Shown one piece after another: positions 26,816-38,819 of a stretch of DNA of 64,000 bases (the first letter of the stretch is position 1; every line of letters begins with the position of its first letter). A model generated the notes under the pieces. It saw only the letters and a list, made by a program, of their open reading frames with translations, did no database searches and had not been told where the DNA came from. Made by a program: the position numbers and the translations under genes. Origin of the DNA: Loxodes magnus (lineage: Eukaryota > Ciliophora > Karyorelictea > Loxodida > Loxodidae); contig CAMPDV010000110.1 of assembly GCA_946699065.1 (NCBI GenBank), positions 682,001-746,000 of the forward strand. The letters run 5' to 3'.

Positions 26816-28120
26816 TCAATAGATAATGCAGCATCCTTTTTTTTGATTAGGTTTTGATTTTGATTTTGAATTTTCATAGTCTCTAGACTGAGATTATGTT
26901 GATTGAGGAACAACATTAAGCTAAATACTTTATCTTTATGATGGTGATAGATTTTCCTTTGGAGTTTAAGCTTTAGTTTGATTTTATTGCTAAGCTTGCT
27001 TTTCAGAAATTTTTGGTTTAAGTTATGATGATTGGGAATTGGGACTGGGTTGGATATTTTATCTTTATAATGGTGATAGATTTATCCTTGGAGTTTAAGC
27101 TTTAGTTTGATTTTATTGCTAAGCTTGCTTTTCAGAAATTTTTGGTTTAAGTTATGATGATTGGGAATTGGGGCTGGGTTGGATATTTTATCTTTATAAT
27201 GGTGATAGGTTTATCCTTGGAGTTTAAGATGTAACTTGCTTTGAAATATCGATAATTTTTGACTCATTGCTAAAAACTATAACTCCCACGAAATCATCTT
27301 AGTCTAATTGCCTTACAAAATAATTTACTGCTTGTTTAACTTATGTCCATCTACTTCCTGCCATTGATCCACTAATATCTAAATTAAAAAGTACAACATA
27401 ATTTACTTTTTGAATAGTTAAAACTGGAATATTTGTAGTTCTACCAGTTATAAATGCTCCTTAAGTGCATTATACAGCTGCTAATTCAGTTCTTTAAACC
27501 ACCCCAAGATTTGCTTTTATTTTTTCGAACACATTTTCTATTTCCCTTGCATCGTTAGCTGAAATAAATTAAGAATTTCCCATTCCTAGTGCTGTAATAA
27601 CAGCTATTTCTTTTAAAGCCTGCTCACTTTTTTCAAGATCTACTCCAACAAAAAACGTCTTTAATCTTGAAACTGGTACAGATGCTCCTATTTTCAGCTA
27701 GAGGGCACATACTTCCTCTAAAGTAGCTTTTGACTTGTTATCATCTCCATCAGTTAGAACAATATGAACAAAATTCCAATTATTTTATGCATCAATTAGT
27801 GAAAACTCATCATTCAATTGCAGAATTAGCCCTTAACCTCTTATAATCGAATCTCTCATAGCAGTTCCTCCTGAAGGTGAAATAGAACTCAAGTTTTCGC
27901 TAATAAAGCTATTATGTGCTTCCACGAATCCAATCTTATTTAAAACAGCTGAAGCCAGAGCTTTGCCAATAATTTTTTCAGCAAGTTGCCTTCTTTACAC
28001 AATAGCGATTATACTTGCTTTTTATAAATTACAATATAATTTTTAGTTATATAGTCCTTTTACTCCAATTTATCAAAATTAGAGTAAATACTTTATTTAA
28101 ACTTAATAAGTTATATTCAT
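26816..28120 (-). CDS. von Willebrand A domain protein with CaaX end (434 aa)
   Basis: One frame from ATG 28,120 to TGA 26,816-26,818. Residues about 60-205 are the second half of a vWA fold: the Thr-bearing MIDAS loop (SPSGGTAMRDS) and a later MIDAS loop (VHIVLTDGDDN), but no DxSxS in front. Residues about 245-300 are the first half of a vWA fold: NYVVLFNLDISGSMAGSRW, then helix and DDFVGVIVFSNE. The halves are thus in swapped order, as if cut from a tandem pair or circularly permuted. A Gln/Ser/Pro-rich tail with 43-residue repeats follows, ending KKGCCIIY, a CaaX-type CIIY preceded by Cys, which suggests prenylation and palmitoylation and hence membrane attachment. Internal TGA=Trp appears near the N-terminus only. 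vWA proteins bind partners through a metal site; the partner here is unknown. Confidence 0.8.
26893..27231 (-). repeat. 129-bp in-frame repeat inside the VWA gene
   Basis: The same block recurs at steps of exactly 129 bp (for example from 26,941 to 27,070 to 27,199), about 2.6 copies. Each encodes 43 residues containing TPRINLSPLQRQNIQPSP. Two copies are almost identical; the 3'-most is diverged. It keeps the frame, so copy number can vary without breaking the protein. Confidence 0.9.
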
Positions 28121-28209
28121 ACAAAAGCTTATAAAAGAATTCCTATTTTAATTAAAAAAATAAATTAACTAATATTGTTAAGCTCTAAGATAAGGTAGTT
28201 ATCCTACTT

Positions 28210-28560
28210 TCCGCTTACCACCTTTCTCGGACCGGGAATGTTTGAAAATAGGCACAAAGGAATGGAAGGTCTTTGAAAAAAAGGTTGGATATCTTTGAAA
28301 GAGCTGAATTAAAAGAAATTTCGCTTCATTTTAAGTTGGGAAATTGTATGCATCCATAATTAGCAAATGCGTCCTATGTTTTGGCAAATTTTACATTAAC
28401 AGAGACAAGATTCAGTATCATGAGAAGACAGCAAGAACATTTTTTAAAAGAGTGCATTAGTCATTTGATCCAATGATCTCAATTAAAAATAAGCAAAAAA
28501 TATCTTTTTATATTGGTCAGTCCAAAAATGGTAGAACCAGGTTAAATAATTTATTATTTT
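28210..28560 (+). mobile_element. Dispersed element fragment, sister of 20.9-21.3 kb
   Basis: A coding-like block with KCVLCFGKFYINRDKIQYHE (about 28,355-28,430) matches the CX2C block at 21.2 kb, and the following GGTCAGTCCAAAAATGGTAG block matches 20,955. It is bounded on the right by AT-rich DNA. No catalytic domain was seen. Confidence 0.4.
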
Positions 28561-28785
28561 TAAATTTGGATAAAATTAAAGAAAAACTAGGAGATTGGAA
28601 TATTTGATGATTCTTTTGTCTATTTCTCGCTTGATATGTTAAAGATTGGCTAGAGAGAAGTAGCAGTTTTTTTTTTAAATTCTGATAATTTATAGATTTT
28701 TTGCTCATTTTATGGTTATCTAAATGTTTTAATTAATGATTAATATGAAATCCGTAATTTTTATTTTGATCTAGATCATCAAAGA

Positions 28786-30602
28786 AATCTTAACAGTTAA
28801 TAATTAGTAGTATAAAAGGTATTAAAGTTGGTTATGATTAAAATAATGGAAATTGTTTATGTTTCAGAGAATAATTTAGATATACTAAATTGCGAGAAAC
28901 TATTGAAGAGCACTTAAATATTGCTTACATTATGATTAAAATCTTTAATTAATTATGATCTAGTGCTTTAAAAACTAAACGAATAGCTTAGCTATTACTT
29001 ATTTTAAATAAGCTACAAAATTTATTTTATACGTTTCTAATTAAAATTATGAAAAAACTAATTTTAATTGAAAGTCTATTATTCAAAATCCATAGCAATC
29101 TAAAATTTTTTATCTTAAAGTAACTAAAAATTATTAAGAATAAGAAAAGCAATCAAACCTTACAATCAAAACATATTTCGATACCATTAATACTTATAAA
29201 TAAAGAGCAATAAAAAATGAAAATAAATTAAAAGTTTAATACTAAATCTTCCAGTTTAAATAAGCTATTTATTATAAATTAAAACAGATCAAAAGCTTCT
29301 TAAAAAATAAACTAAATTAATAACAAAAGTCTTAAATTAAGTTTAATAAATCTAAAATAAGTCTAAAAGATAATCATTAAATACAGATCAAAAAATTATC
29401 CTCATAAAGAAATTAAACGCTTAAACGATTATTTTAGGGCTTTCATAAAATATTTGTAAATTAAATTTTAATAAAATAAACTTGACAATAAATACATAAA
29501 AAACTAAAATAATTATTAAAAGTAAATTATCATTAAATCTCATTGTTAAAAATTAAAATCGCCAGGCCCCAAAAAGGATGAAGACTTTATTAGGACGAAA
29601 ACTTATTTTAAGTAATTGCAAAAAAAAATAAAGGCTTGGGAATATAAAAATGATTTTTCATTAATTTAAAAGAGTATATATTTTTCCTTTTTACACTTAT
29701 CTAGATCTTTAATTTTTTTAATAATTTTTCTTGTTTTTAAATTCATTCAACATAAAGAAGTCCTTTAGTAAAACTTGATAATTTTTAATTTTTTAGAATA
29801 AATAATTGATTACAGTGGCTTCGTCATTTTTAGATTAACCATAAGTTTAAATGTTAATTCTGATTAATAATTACATCTTAAAAAAATGGAATCTGGCAGG
29901 TTGCATCTCTTAGGACTACTAAAACCAAAGATCACCCCGTTCCAGGTCCAAGGATTAGCAAAAGTAGAGGAAGATATTATCGATTATGGGTACTTAACTT
30001 CCCGAACCTCCGATAAAGTTATCCTTTTCTTCACCCTTCGATCATGGCTTGTGTGTCAATCAGAGGTTCCACCTGCTAAAGCAAGCTACCAATATCCTAA
30101 AGATTATATTATAATGTTTTATTTAAAGTTTAAAAAAGGATTTTAATTTAGCAGGATTTTAAGCCTGTTTGAAGTAGTCCATAATTTTTGACATGGTTAT
30201 TTTTCACTGTCCTTTTGATAAGGAAGACAATCCGAAAGCTTATTTTTCGTAAAAATTCCTTAAAAAACTTTTCTTTTAATCAATTCTGATTTTAAATGTA
30301 GATTATTGCTAATTCTTTTAATGTTTTTACTTCCTCCTACCTTTTCAGTTTTTTAATTTTTAACAGTTTTTAATTAAATGGGTCTAGAATGACAATATCA
30401 GCATTTCTTTCTGTTAATTGTTCTTTGTGTTTTTTTCTAATTTTTTTAAATATCTTCTATTCTTTTTATAATAGTACCTTAATATTTATTAATTTCTCAT
30501 TAATCTTGATACAGAGGAGAGAGTACATGTGATAATTAATTTTAATCGCTTCTTTCTTCATTTTTACATATTAAGATGATGAAAGTTAAGTCTAAGATTG
30601 AT
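28786..30602. repeat. Right arm of the 1.5-kb inverted repeat
   Basis: Reverse complement of 16,376-17,893. The inner 1.02 kb (28,786-29,808) is nearly identical; the outer part (about 30,110-30,602) is diverged. Between them lies an extra segment of about 0.3 kb absent from the left arm. The two arms bracket 10.9 kb that includes the tRNAs and the F-box and VWA genes, so this is unlikely to be one simple transposon. Confidence 0.92.
29812..30110 (+). mobile_element. Insertion in the right arm, related to the 49.8/63.5-kb repeat
   Basis: Segment missing from the left arm. It is richer in GC and contains a block (AGAGGAAGA.AT..TCGATTATGGGTACTTAACTTCC..AACCTC.GAT) that matches the core of the repeats at 49,840-50,325 and 63,505-64,000 with moderate divergence. 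Read as protein it gives DYGYLTSRTSDKVILFF, matching DYGYLTSPTSDEDDLVV in the 63.9-kb copy, but I cannot show that it is translated. Confidence 0.6.
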
Positions 30603-30850
30603 TTATTCTCGCGTAATATAACTTTTTTTAAAAAAAACCTTTGGGTTAATAAATTTCAATGCTTAGTTTTTCATAATTGTTTAAAATTTTTCAAATCAAT
30701 TTGGAAATAGTAAAGATTGTTTAATACTGATTAACCATGATTATTTAGGTTTAAATTTTTTCCTTTTCTAGATTAGCAGGCTTGTGGATTTTCAATATGT
30801 GTTTACCTTGATAAAGAGATAAAAGCTTGGTGAGTCGATAGACTACAGTA

Positions 30851-31911
30851 TTTATTTGCTCTTTAGTTCATAATATTTTTTCAAGTTTTTATTAACTCTT
30901 GGTTTCTAGTTGGACCTATTGTACAAATGAAAAACAGATTTGGTTTTTGTTCATTCTGAATAATTTTTTAAGATATTCTTTATGAAATTTTTAAGGAGCC
31001 ATTTGTTATTTTTATATCTATTAAAAACAGTAAAATAAATTTCTTAGTATAAAACTCTAAAAATAATCAAAACGTTATAATATTTTTTTCCTTGAGAAAT
31101 AGTTTTAATAGTTTATCACTAAATAAAAGTTTTAAAAATAAAATCTCTCAAAATTTTAGTCGCTAGAAATAATAACGAAATTAATCTTAAATTTGCCTTA
31201 CGTTTGTACTAACAAAAATCATTTTGATGAATCCATGAAAAGAATCTTTCATTTTTAATTAGATTTCATTAAACTGAGTTTTTTAAACGAAAAGAAACTT
31301 ATTAAACTTTTTAAGAAGGTATAAAGTTTATAGTTAAACAGTATTTTTTCATAGAGTTTAATTTAAAAATTTATGTTCGTTTATCTGTTTTAAACGCGAT
31401 AAAATTCGAAAAAAAAATTTAAAATAAAAAAAAAACTTAAATTCAAAAGTAAAAAGATAATAAAATTATTCATTTAATAATAGAAAAATTAATTATCCTA
31501 TTATACGATTAATGATTATACTTTATATTTATTTGCAATTTTCCCTTTCGCCCAATTCTTTTGCGACAGTATTTTTTAATAAATTTTGTTCTAAATTATT
31601 TTAAAAGGCAAAATTTTAATCATTAACATTTAGTTTTTAGACGATATTTAAACGTTAGTTCCCAATAAATTTATAAATTAATATTCAATCTAAATCTTTC
31701 ATTATTAAGTTTTTTTATAATTTCGTTACGATTGTTAACAAAATTATTCTCAAAAAGTATTTTCCTTAAACATAAAATGTCTCTAAAATGAAAAATATTT
31801 TTTTCATTTTATAATATGGATCATTAAATATTTTACTTTGATTGTAGTTTCTGTAAAATATTTAAAAACATAAATAATGTATTTTAATATTTTATAAAAT
31901 ATTCGAAGTTT
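30851..31911 (+). repeat. Isolated copy of the 1,113-bp satellite
   Basis: Starts with the last 65 or so bases of the unit, crosses the head-to-tail junction (TTCTAGTTGGACCTATTG) and continues about 995 bases into the next unit, same orientation as the array at 242. It is essentially identical to the array copies. Containing a junction means it came from an array or a circular intermediate. Confidence 0.96.
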
Positions 31912-34900
31912 GCTTTTTTCGATTATGAGATTCTTAAAGTAAATGATCAAATAGATCTACGATTTATTTTTATGTTTCTTTGATTTTATATTTATCAATT
32001 CAGCGATTTGCTCGCAATAAGATTAAAAGAAAATTAAATTAAATTAGTAATCACAAATATTGCTAGCTAATAGATAACAATAATTTAAAAAATAAGCATT
32101 TTTAATTTAGATAGCTTATTATTTCTAGCTATTATGTTATACTAAATTAAACATCCATAGTTTGTTTAGAAATTTATAAATTGATTTGAAAAGTTCTTTG
32201 AAAATTTCTTTGAAAGATTTTTTGATTAGATCATTTATATGTTTTTAGTTTTTTGTTGTTGTTGAATAAGCAGTTTAAGATTTTACTGTTTTTTTTTCAT
32301 ATTATTTGTACTATCTTTAATAGCGTAGAACAGCATAAAGGTCATTCTTATTTATAATGTACTTAATTGAATAGAAAGTATCAATGCACAGCCATATCAT
32401 TCTTCATGATATCTAAATCGCTTGTAAGAAAAATGACTCCATAGCCTAGCAAGGTCAAATTGATAGAATCTGTTTAAGAAATTAAACAAAATTTGTCGAT
32501 TTTAGGTAATTGCATACAATTTTGTTTCTATTCATCTTTGCAAATGCTGAAAGAGAATAAATAGACAAGCAAATTCTTAAATATATTTTATTAGGAAATA
32601 CCAGATTCTTCTATAGTGTAATTTTTTAAATTTATAAAATAACCATGACGAAGTTTCATAATTTCTAATTCCAGGTTTTTTACTAGCATTCCTTCTAGAG
32701 AAAAAAAAATTCAATAGATCTCAAATTTATTCGAAACTTTTCATTAAAAGTACACAAGTAAATAAATTTGATAAAACTGGGACAGTTCACAGTTTCAGAT
32801 ATTGACTAGATAAGTATAGAATAAAAACTAAAATTGAAAAATATTTTTATATATAATATACTATATTAATTATACCTAAAATATTATATTACTAATTAAT
32901 ATAATCTTTTTTAATATATATAGAGGATATTATCTATAAGTATAACTACTATTGATTATTTAGATTTATATACATAATTTATCATGAGAGATGTAAAATT
33001 ATAATAAGAGAAGAAATAAAGAAATTACTAAAATTTTAATATCTAAAATAATAAGCCAAAGTGAAATGCTAATAACTATTTCTCTATAGATACTAATAAA
33101 ACTAATTAGCTTAATACTTATATTTATTCATTCTTTTTAAACATTTATTTTATAATCTTTTGAGTAAAACTCTTTTTGATTTAGAAGAAATGATAGACAT
33201 AGTTTCTTAATTTACTTATACTATGACTAAGCATTTTAAATTTTTAATATTTAGTTAATTTAAAAAAAAAATGATATTTAGAAAAAAAACTAAAATAGAT
33301 GAAGAAAATAAATAATGTTAAATATTAAAGGTATTTTTATACTTTAGATAGCTTTTATATCCTAAATTTATAAAGGTTAAGATTTCTTTAAAGCAAAAAC
33401 AAAGAATAAACTTATAATTCAGAATTACTTTACAAGTTATTAAGTTTGATAGAAATAAAAATATAGCCTTTTTATGCAATTAGTCGCTAATTCCCTTATT
33501 TGCTTAATTAGCTTTTAAGCGTGTATAAAAGATTTTTAGGAATATAAAATTAAATAATATGATTATTATATTTCCATTAGTATGATAAATTAAAAAGTTT
33601 AGTTTAAATATTAAAGCAGCAATTTTATTGTTTTTTACTAGAAATTTTTAATAAACTAAAAAATTCAAAAATAAAAGCCTCCTAAATAATAAAGAATAGT
33701 AGATTCCATGAGAGTAACTATTAAAGTAGAATATTAATATAAAATAAGAGAAAATAGAATTAGTTTAGAAATAAAAATAATAGTTTCAAAGTTTAATGCA
33801 AAATAAATAAATCTATTATATAAGGCTAAAGGGCTTAAATTAAGAAATATTTAGCAAATTATTTGATTTAATTTCATTATTTTATAATAAATAATTAGAG
33901 AAAATAAAAACAATATTTTAAGATAAGAGTAAAAAGATAAAGAAATATAATTTTTTATTAATTACAAGAAATAAAATAAAAATAAAATTTTATAATGCAA
34001 AATATATAGATTTTTAATATATTTCGTTTGCAAATTTTAAATAATTATAAATAAAATAAAATAAATTAATTGAATCAATTTTTTTTCTTAAAAAAACCTA
34101 ATTAGATGTAATTTAATTATAATATGATAATATTTTAAAGATTTAAAAAATAATTTAAAACTATAGATTAATAAAGATAATAAAAGAAATTATTAATTTA
34201 ATTTAAAAATTAAATTATTGCTCTAAATTAAAATAGACAAAACAGAAAATATTTAAAAACTATTTAGATTAAAATAAACATTTTAACATTCTCTAAAAAT
34301 AAATTAATAGTTTTATCTTTTTCTGTTCATAACAAATAGATTTCTTATTACTTTTTTAAATAAAAAAATAGATTTATTTTTATTATCTAAATATGCTACA
34401 TTATTTTGAAATCTTAAATAAATATAATTATATTTAAAATATTTTTTTTTAGAATTTTATATTAAAAAAATATATTAGTTTTAAATGTTAAAAAGATATA
34501 TAGTCAGAATTTGATTACATCATTTTCAATATTACTCATTATAATCTTTCTATTTAGATTATTTTTTCTAAATAATAATTTTATTGAATATAATTCCATT
34601 AAATTCTTTAATAGTTTTTATTTAGTTAAAACTAAATTTATTGTTAAAGATTAAAACTTTAACTTTTTATATAAAAGAGTATTTAACTATATAAATAAGT
34701 TAAATTAATGATTTTTTTGTTTATAATATAATATTTTAATAAAATTATAATTTAAACTTATTTTAGAATTTTTAAAATTAAAAGTAAGTATAAGTATGCT
34801 AAACGTTTCTCAACGCCCATTTTAATGATTGTATAAAAAAATAAATTAAATAAGATATGAGATAAGATAAGAAAATCTAGCTATTTATATAGTTTTATTT

Positions 34901-35830
34901 CTTACTTAAATACAACTACTAATTAATATTCTTAAAATATATAATTAAAAAAATGATATTTATATTTACTTATTTTTAGCAATTAACCACACGGATGATT
35001 GAAAAAATTTAATATAAATAAGTAAAATTTAATTTTTATTTAAAATTTTATTAAAAATATAATAAAAATGAGAATAATAATAACTGATAATAGTGGTTTA
35101 AACAAATATTCACTACAAAGATTACTTCTATAATTTATTCATCTAGTCCTTAAATTAAAAGCCATTTTATAGTTTTTTTATTAATTTTATTATTTTCTTG
35201 GAGTATTTATATCTCTTTAATCTATTTTATTCTTAATCAAAGTTGAAATTTAAGCAATGTTCATAGAATGATATAGCTATTTAAAGTTTATTTTATTCCT
35301 TTGCTTTCTTTTGAAGTATATCCTCACTTATAATAAGACAAGAGATTTTGAATTAAGGTCTTAAATTAGCCGAAAAGATATTATTTTTCAATTTTACATC
35401 TGAAATTTTTGATTCTTAGATTAATATTATTAAATTAATTTAATTAAAAAAAGAAAAAAAGCAAATTATTAAAAATTTAGCAGATAAATAAAGTTTTAAT
35501 AATTGTAGATTTATAAAATAGAATACTTACTATAAGAGGTAAATGGGACTATTATTTTTTTAATTGAAAGTATATTTTTCAATCATTTTATTAGAGATTG
35601 ATTAAACTTATTTTAAAAAATTTAAGATATTACAATGTAAAAAAGAAAGATAAATATATCAAAATTTAATTATAAATAAAAGATGATAATAAATAAAATG
35701 AATTTCAATTATTTAATTAAGAAAAATTAGAATGTTAAATAATTATTATAATCTAAGTTAATCATATTACTATAAAATTAGATTTTTCTTAATTATTAAA
35801 TTTTTTCTATTCATTTTAAATAGGGAGAAT
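31912..35830. other. 3.9-kb AT-rich stretch without recognisable genes
   Basis: Extremely AT-rich, with many A- and T-runs and low complexity. I found no domain, tRNA or long repeat on either strand. Under this code open frames exist everywhere and prove nothing. Confidence 0.5.
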
Positions 35831-36164
35831 AATCCTCATACTGAATCGATAAGAAATTTGGTGCCAGGAAGTATCTTGAAGTACGATAAACTAATAAAAA
35901 ATCATTGTTCCTGTCAAGAAGTAATTCAAGATTAAAGCAGCAAGTATCAACTGATAAATGATGCTCAGACACTAAGATATCGGGGAGGAATCATTCATTA
36001 TTACACTCTTTTAGAAGATGAGATAATTAAAGGGAATACTAGCAACCAAGAGATATTTAAAAATAATTAAAACTTTAAAAAATTTTTTAAAGAATTGTGC
36101 GCCAGTGCATATTAATTTTTTCATAAAGCTTATAAATTAATAATTAAGCATACTGATTGATAAT

Positions 36165-36412
36165 TGAAAAGATGGTGGGAGCTGAGAATGACCTTCCTGA
36201 CTAAATTTTCTGGTTTTATGGCTAGGAACAAGTTCCTTTCCTGTCGCTGAGAAAATCCCTGGTCAGTGTCATTTTCTGAAGGGAACGCTGTCTTTGAGAT
36301 TATCCGCTCTTGGTAGGAGTTTGAAGCCTGGCTGCTCATAGCGATGGAGCTCTCTAGCAGCTGTGCTTGGAGCACAACAGGATATCCCCGTTTTTCCATA
36401 AAAAGAGAGAGT
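36165..36412 (-). mobile_element. GC-rich dispersed repeat, single copy
   Basis: About 250 bp near 45% GC in a roughly 20% GC setting, homologous to both arms of the palindrome at 48,743-49,376. Shared blocks include AAAGATGGTGGGAGCTGAGA and GGCTAGGAACAAGTTCC. On the minus strand an ATG near its end opens a reading starting MEKRGYPVVLQAQLL and ending VRKVILSSHHLF. It directly abuts the channel-gene fragment that starts at about 36,420, which it seems to truncate. Confidence 0.7.
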
Positions 36413-36419
36413 TGTGTAT

Positions 36420-36700
36420 CAAAAAGTCTGAAGATAAAATAAACGAAAAAGCTGATTAAAACATGAAGAAATTAGATTCTCTTAAAGTAAAAATGAAATT
36501 CATTGATAGAAATACGATATCTGTTGAAGAAAAAATAAAAGAAGTTGAATTACTTAAAGTTCAAACTAATTTCATCGATCAAAAGATGGGTTCTCTTGAA
36601 GCAAAGTTGGACTCACTTATTGGGATGTTAAATGCAAAGTCCTAAAATTAATAACTCTAGATTTAAATTCAAAATAATTGTTTTAAATTATCATAAAAAT
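36420..36700 (+). pseudogene. C-terminal fragment of a WD40-channel paralogue
   Basis: Reads KSEDKINEKADQNMKKLDSL and on through a coiled coil ending EAKLDSLIGMLNAKS and a Gln-rich tail. This aligns with residues about 1,447-1,510 of the channel at 9.3 kb ([20 protein letters not shown]). Only the last 75 or so codons exist: upstream sequence is the GC-rich repeat and nothing of the channel core is found further left. Homology through in-frame TAA codons also supports TAA=Gln. A dead remnant is likely. Confidence 0.7.
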
Positions 36701-36719
36701 GTTTATAAATTAATTTTAA

Positions 36720-37400
36720 TTTGCTTATGCCCTAAGTTTTTTAATGAAGCATAAGAAAATATAAAAATTCATCAATCAATTAAAATAAATGTTTCAAAAT
36801 TTATAAATAAAGACATAATTTAATAATTATAATCTAGGTCTAAAATATTGCAAAATATCCAAATAAATGTTTATAAAAATTAATTAAAGTACTATTATAT
36901 TAAGCATTATAATTATTATAAGCAACATTTTTTACACACATTACTAGAATTTTTAGATTAAATGCTTTAAATCATTTAGAATAGTTACCTTGATTTAAAA
37001 AATAATAAATATACCTTATTATTTTTAAATCGAGTAAAAAGATAGCAAAATACTTCAATAATCTTTAAAATAAAAAATTAATTCAATTTTTTAAAATATA
37101 TTAAAAAAATATTTAGTTTTGGAATAAAAAAAATCATAAAATTAAAAATTAAAAATAAAAGGAAAAATTATGAAAAAATAAATAAGAAAAAACATCAATA
37201 AAATAAAAAAAATTCAAATTTAATATTGCTAAGAAAACGATAAAGCTTTAAAATAAGATAAGATAAGTTAAAACCAAAAAAAATATGGAATAAAATTAAA
37301 CAAAATTTATCTAAAATAACTAGTAGATCAAAAATTAAAAAATTAAGTCAAAATCAATAAAAAAAGAAAGTCTATTTTAAAAGATAAAGAGTAAATAAAA
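36720..37400. other. AT-rich gap
   Basis: A-rich sequence with no recognisable gene, RNA or long repeat. Confidence 0.4.
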
Positions 37401-37419
37401 AAGGGATTAATCTCTTACC

Positions 37420-38050
37420 CCTTAAAGAATTAGCTTAGAAGCCTTAAGAGAAAAGCGGCAAAATAAATGGAAAAAGCAAAAGCAACAAGAGGATTCAAGT
37501 TCTTTCTAAGAAAGTAAAATAATGTTTGAAAATATAGAGATAAGATAACCTAAGAGCAAAGATGATTAAAAACGTTCAACTTAATTAGATTAAATATCAA
37601 AATTAATCTCATTGTATGAAGAAAGAACTTACAAATACAGTGAATAAATAAATGAACATATGAATAACATAGGAGTAGAAAAAAATTAATGATATTTTGA
37701 AGGACACATTCAAAACAATTTGATAACGGAAGAACAACTCTGAACGAAGTAGCAAAAAATATTTAAATATGACATGAAAATGGAAATAGATAAAACACAA
37801 ATTAATTTTAAAGCATAATAAAAAACAGAAAAAATAGCGATTGATATGAACTTATTGTAAAAGTTAAAAAAAATAGAAATAAACTTCTCAAAAAAAAGAA
37901 ATACAAATAAAAAATAAACTCTGCTGGTGTTGTAAATCAAATACCCATTCATTAAGAAACTACTAAAATGAAGGAAAATAAACGAATAAGAGCAGAAGAG
38001 AACATGGAGATAACTTTATAAAACTTTAGATAACATAAACTGAGATCTAT
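37420..38050 (+). CDS. Gln/Lys-rich coding remnant, unassigned
   Basis: Plus-strand reading is hydrophilic and Gln-, Lys- and Asn-rich with scattered Trp from TGA. It resembles the Gag-like fragments in composition and in purine bias. No knuckle or other domain was found and the frame is uncertain. Confidence 0.25.
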
Positions 38051-38358
38051 AAATAAAAGATGACTACAGTAATAACCTCTCACTTAAAAAATGGTTGTAG
38101 AACACATCTATATGTTTAAAATAATATCCACAAGAACTGGTTGAAATTTCAGATAATTTACAACTTTATTAAATTTAATTATAATTTAATTTAAATATAA
38201 AAAGTTTTTAAATAATTTCTTTTATAAAAATAAGCGAAATATATAAACTTTTAAAACATTCAAAAATTTAAAAAAAAATACTAAACTTCTCATATTTAAA
38301 AGTACAAAAATTAAAAAAAATCCTAATAATATTAAAGAATATTACAAAAAAATAAAAA

Positions 38359-38770
38359 AATAAAGATAATTATAGAGAGAGTAACACCTCGTCGGTACGT
38401 AGTTCTTTCAATATTAATATTTAATATTTAAAAAAATTTCTCATGCTTCTTGTTAAAATTCTATTAGTCCAACGAGTCACGTCAACTTCTCCAAATGTCA
38501 ATCTACTTATTAAAGATTATTCTCGAATCTCGAATAAAATGCTCCAATTTTCTTGAATAAGATTCAAATAAGAATTAGTTGTTAAGTCATTAGTAGGCCG
38601 TCAGTCAAACTTTCATACTGTTATCGAGAACTCTCGGGGAAGTTAAGGCTATCTCTTTTGAGCTTTTCCATCCTTCCCTGTGATGATATCTAGTGGGAGA
38701 TTACTCAAAATGGGGTATACACTACACCAGATTACCTACTAGTTCTCCTAATCGCAACCGATATCCATTT
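38359..38770. repeat. Left 0.41-kb inverted repeat
   Basis: Reverse complement of 44,999-45,410, about 98-99% identical by eye. Its outer end carries a hairpin-prone head (GAGAGAGTAACACCTCGTC...GTAGTTCTTTC) that resembles the head of the 42.8/50.3/63.5-kb family. GC is about 35-40%, above the surroundings. Confidence 0.93.
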
Positions 38771-38819
38771 AATTATTTATAATACTAATAATTTATTAAA
38801 GTAACTTCAAAATTATTTG

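Noticed and set aside
16376-30602. Single 14-kb transposon with 1.5-kb terminal inverted repeats
   Set aside because: The interior holds apparent host genes and tRNAs, no transposase or polymerase was recognised, and the arms are diverged outward rather than sharply ended.
242-31911. CRISPR array or other regularly spaced short repeats
   Set aside because: The only regular repeats are the 1,113-bp satellite, the TTTA tract and in-frame protein repeats; no short direct repeats with unique spacers.
38400-38770. tRNA-derived SINE in the 0.41-kb inverted repeat
   Set aside because: No convincing A box plus B box and no cloverleaf; only the GC content is SINE-like.
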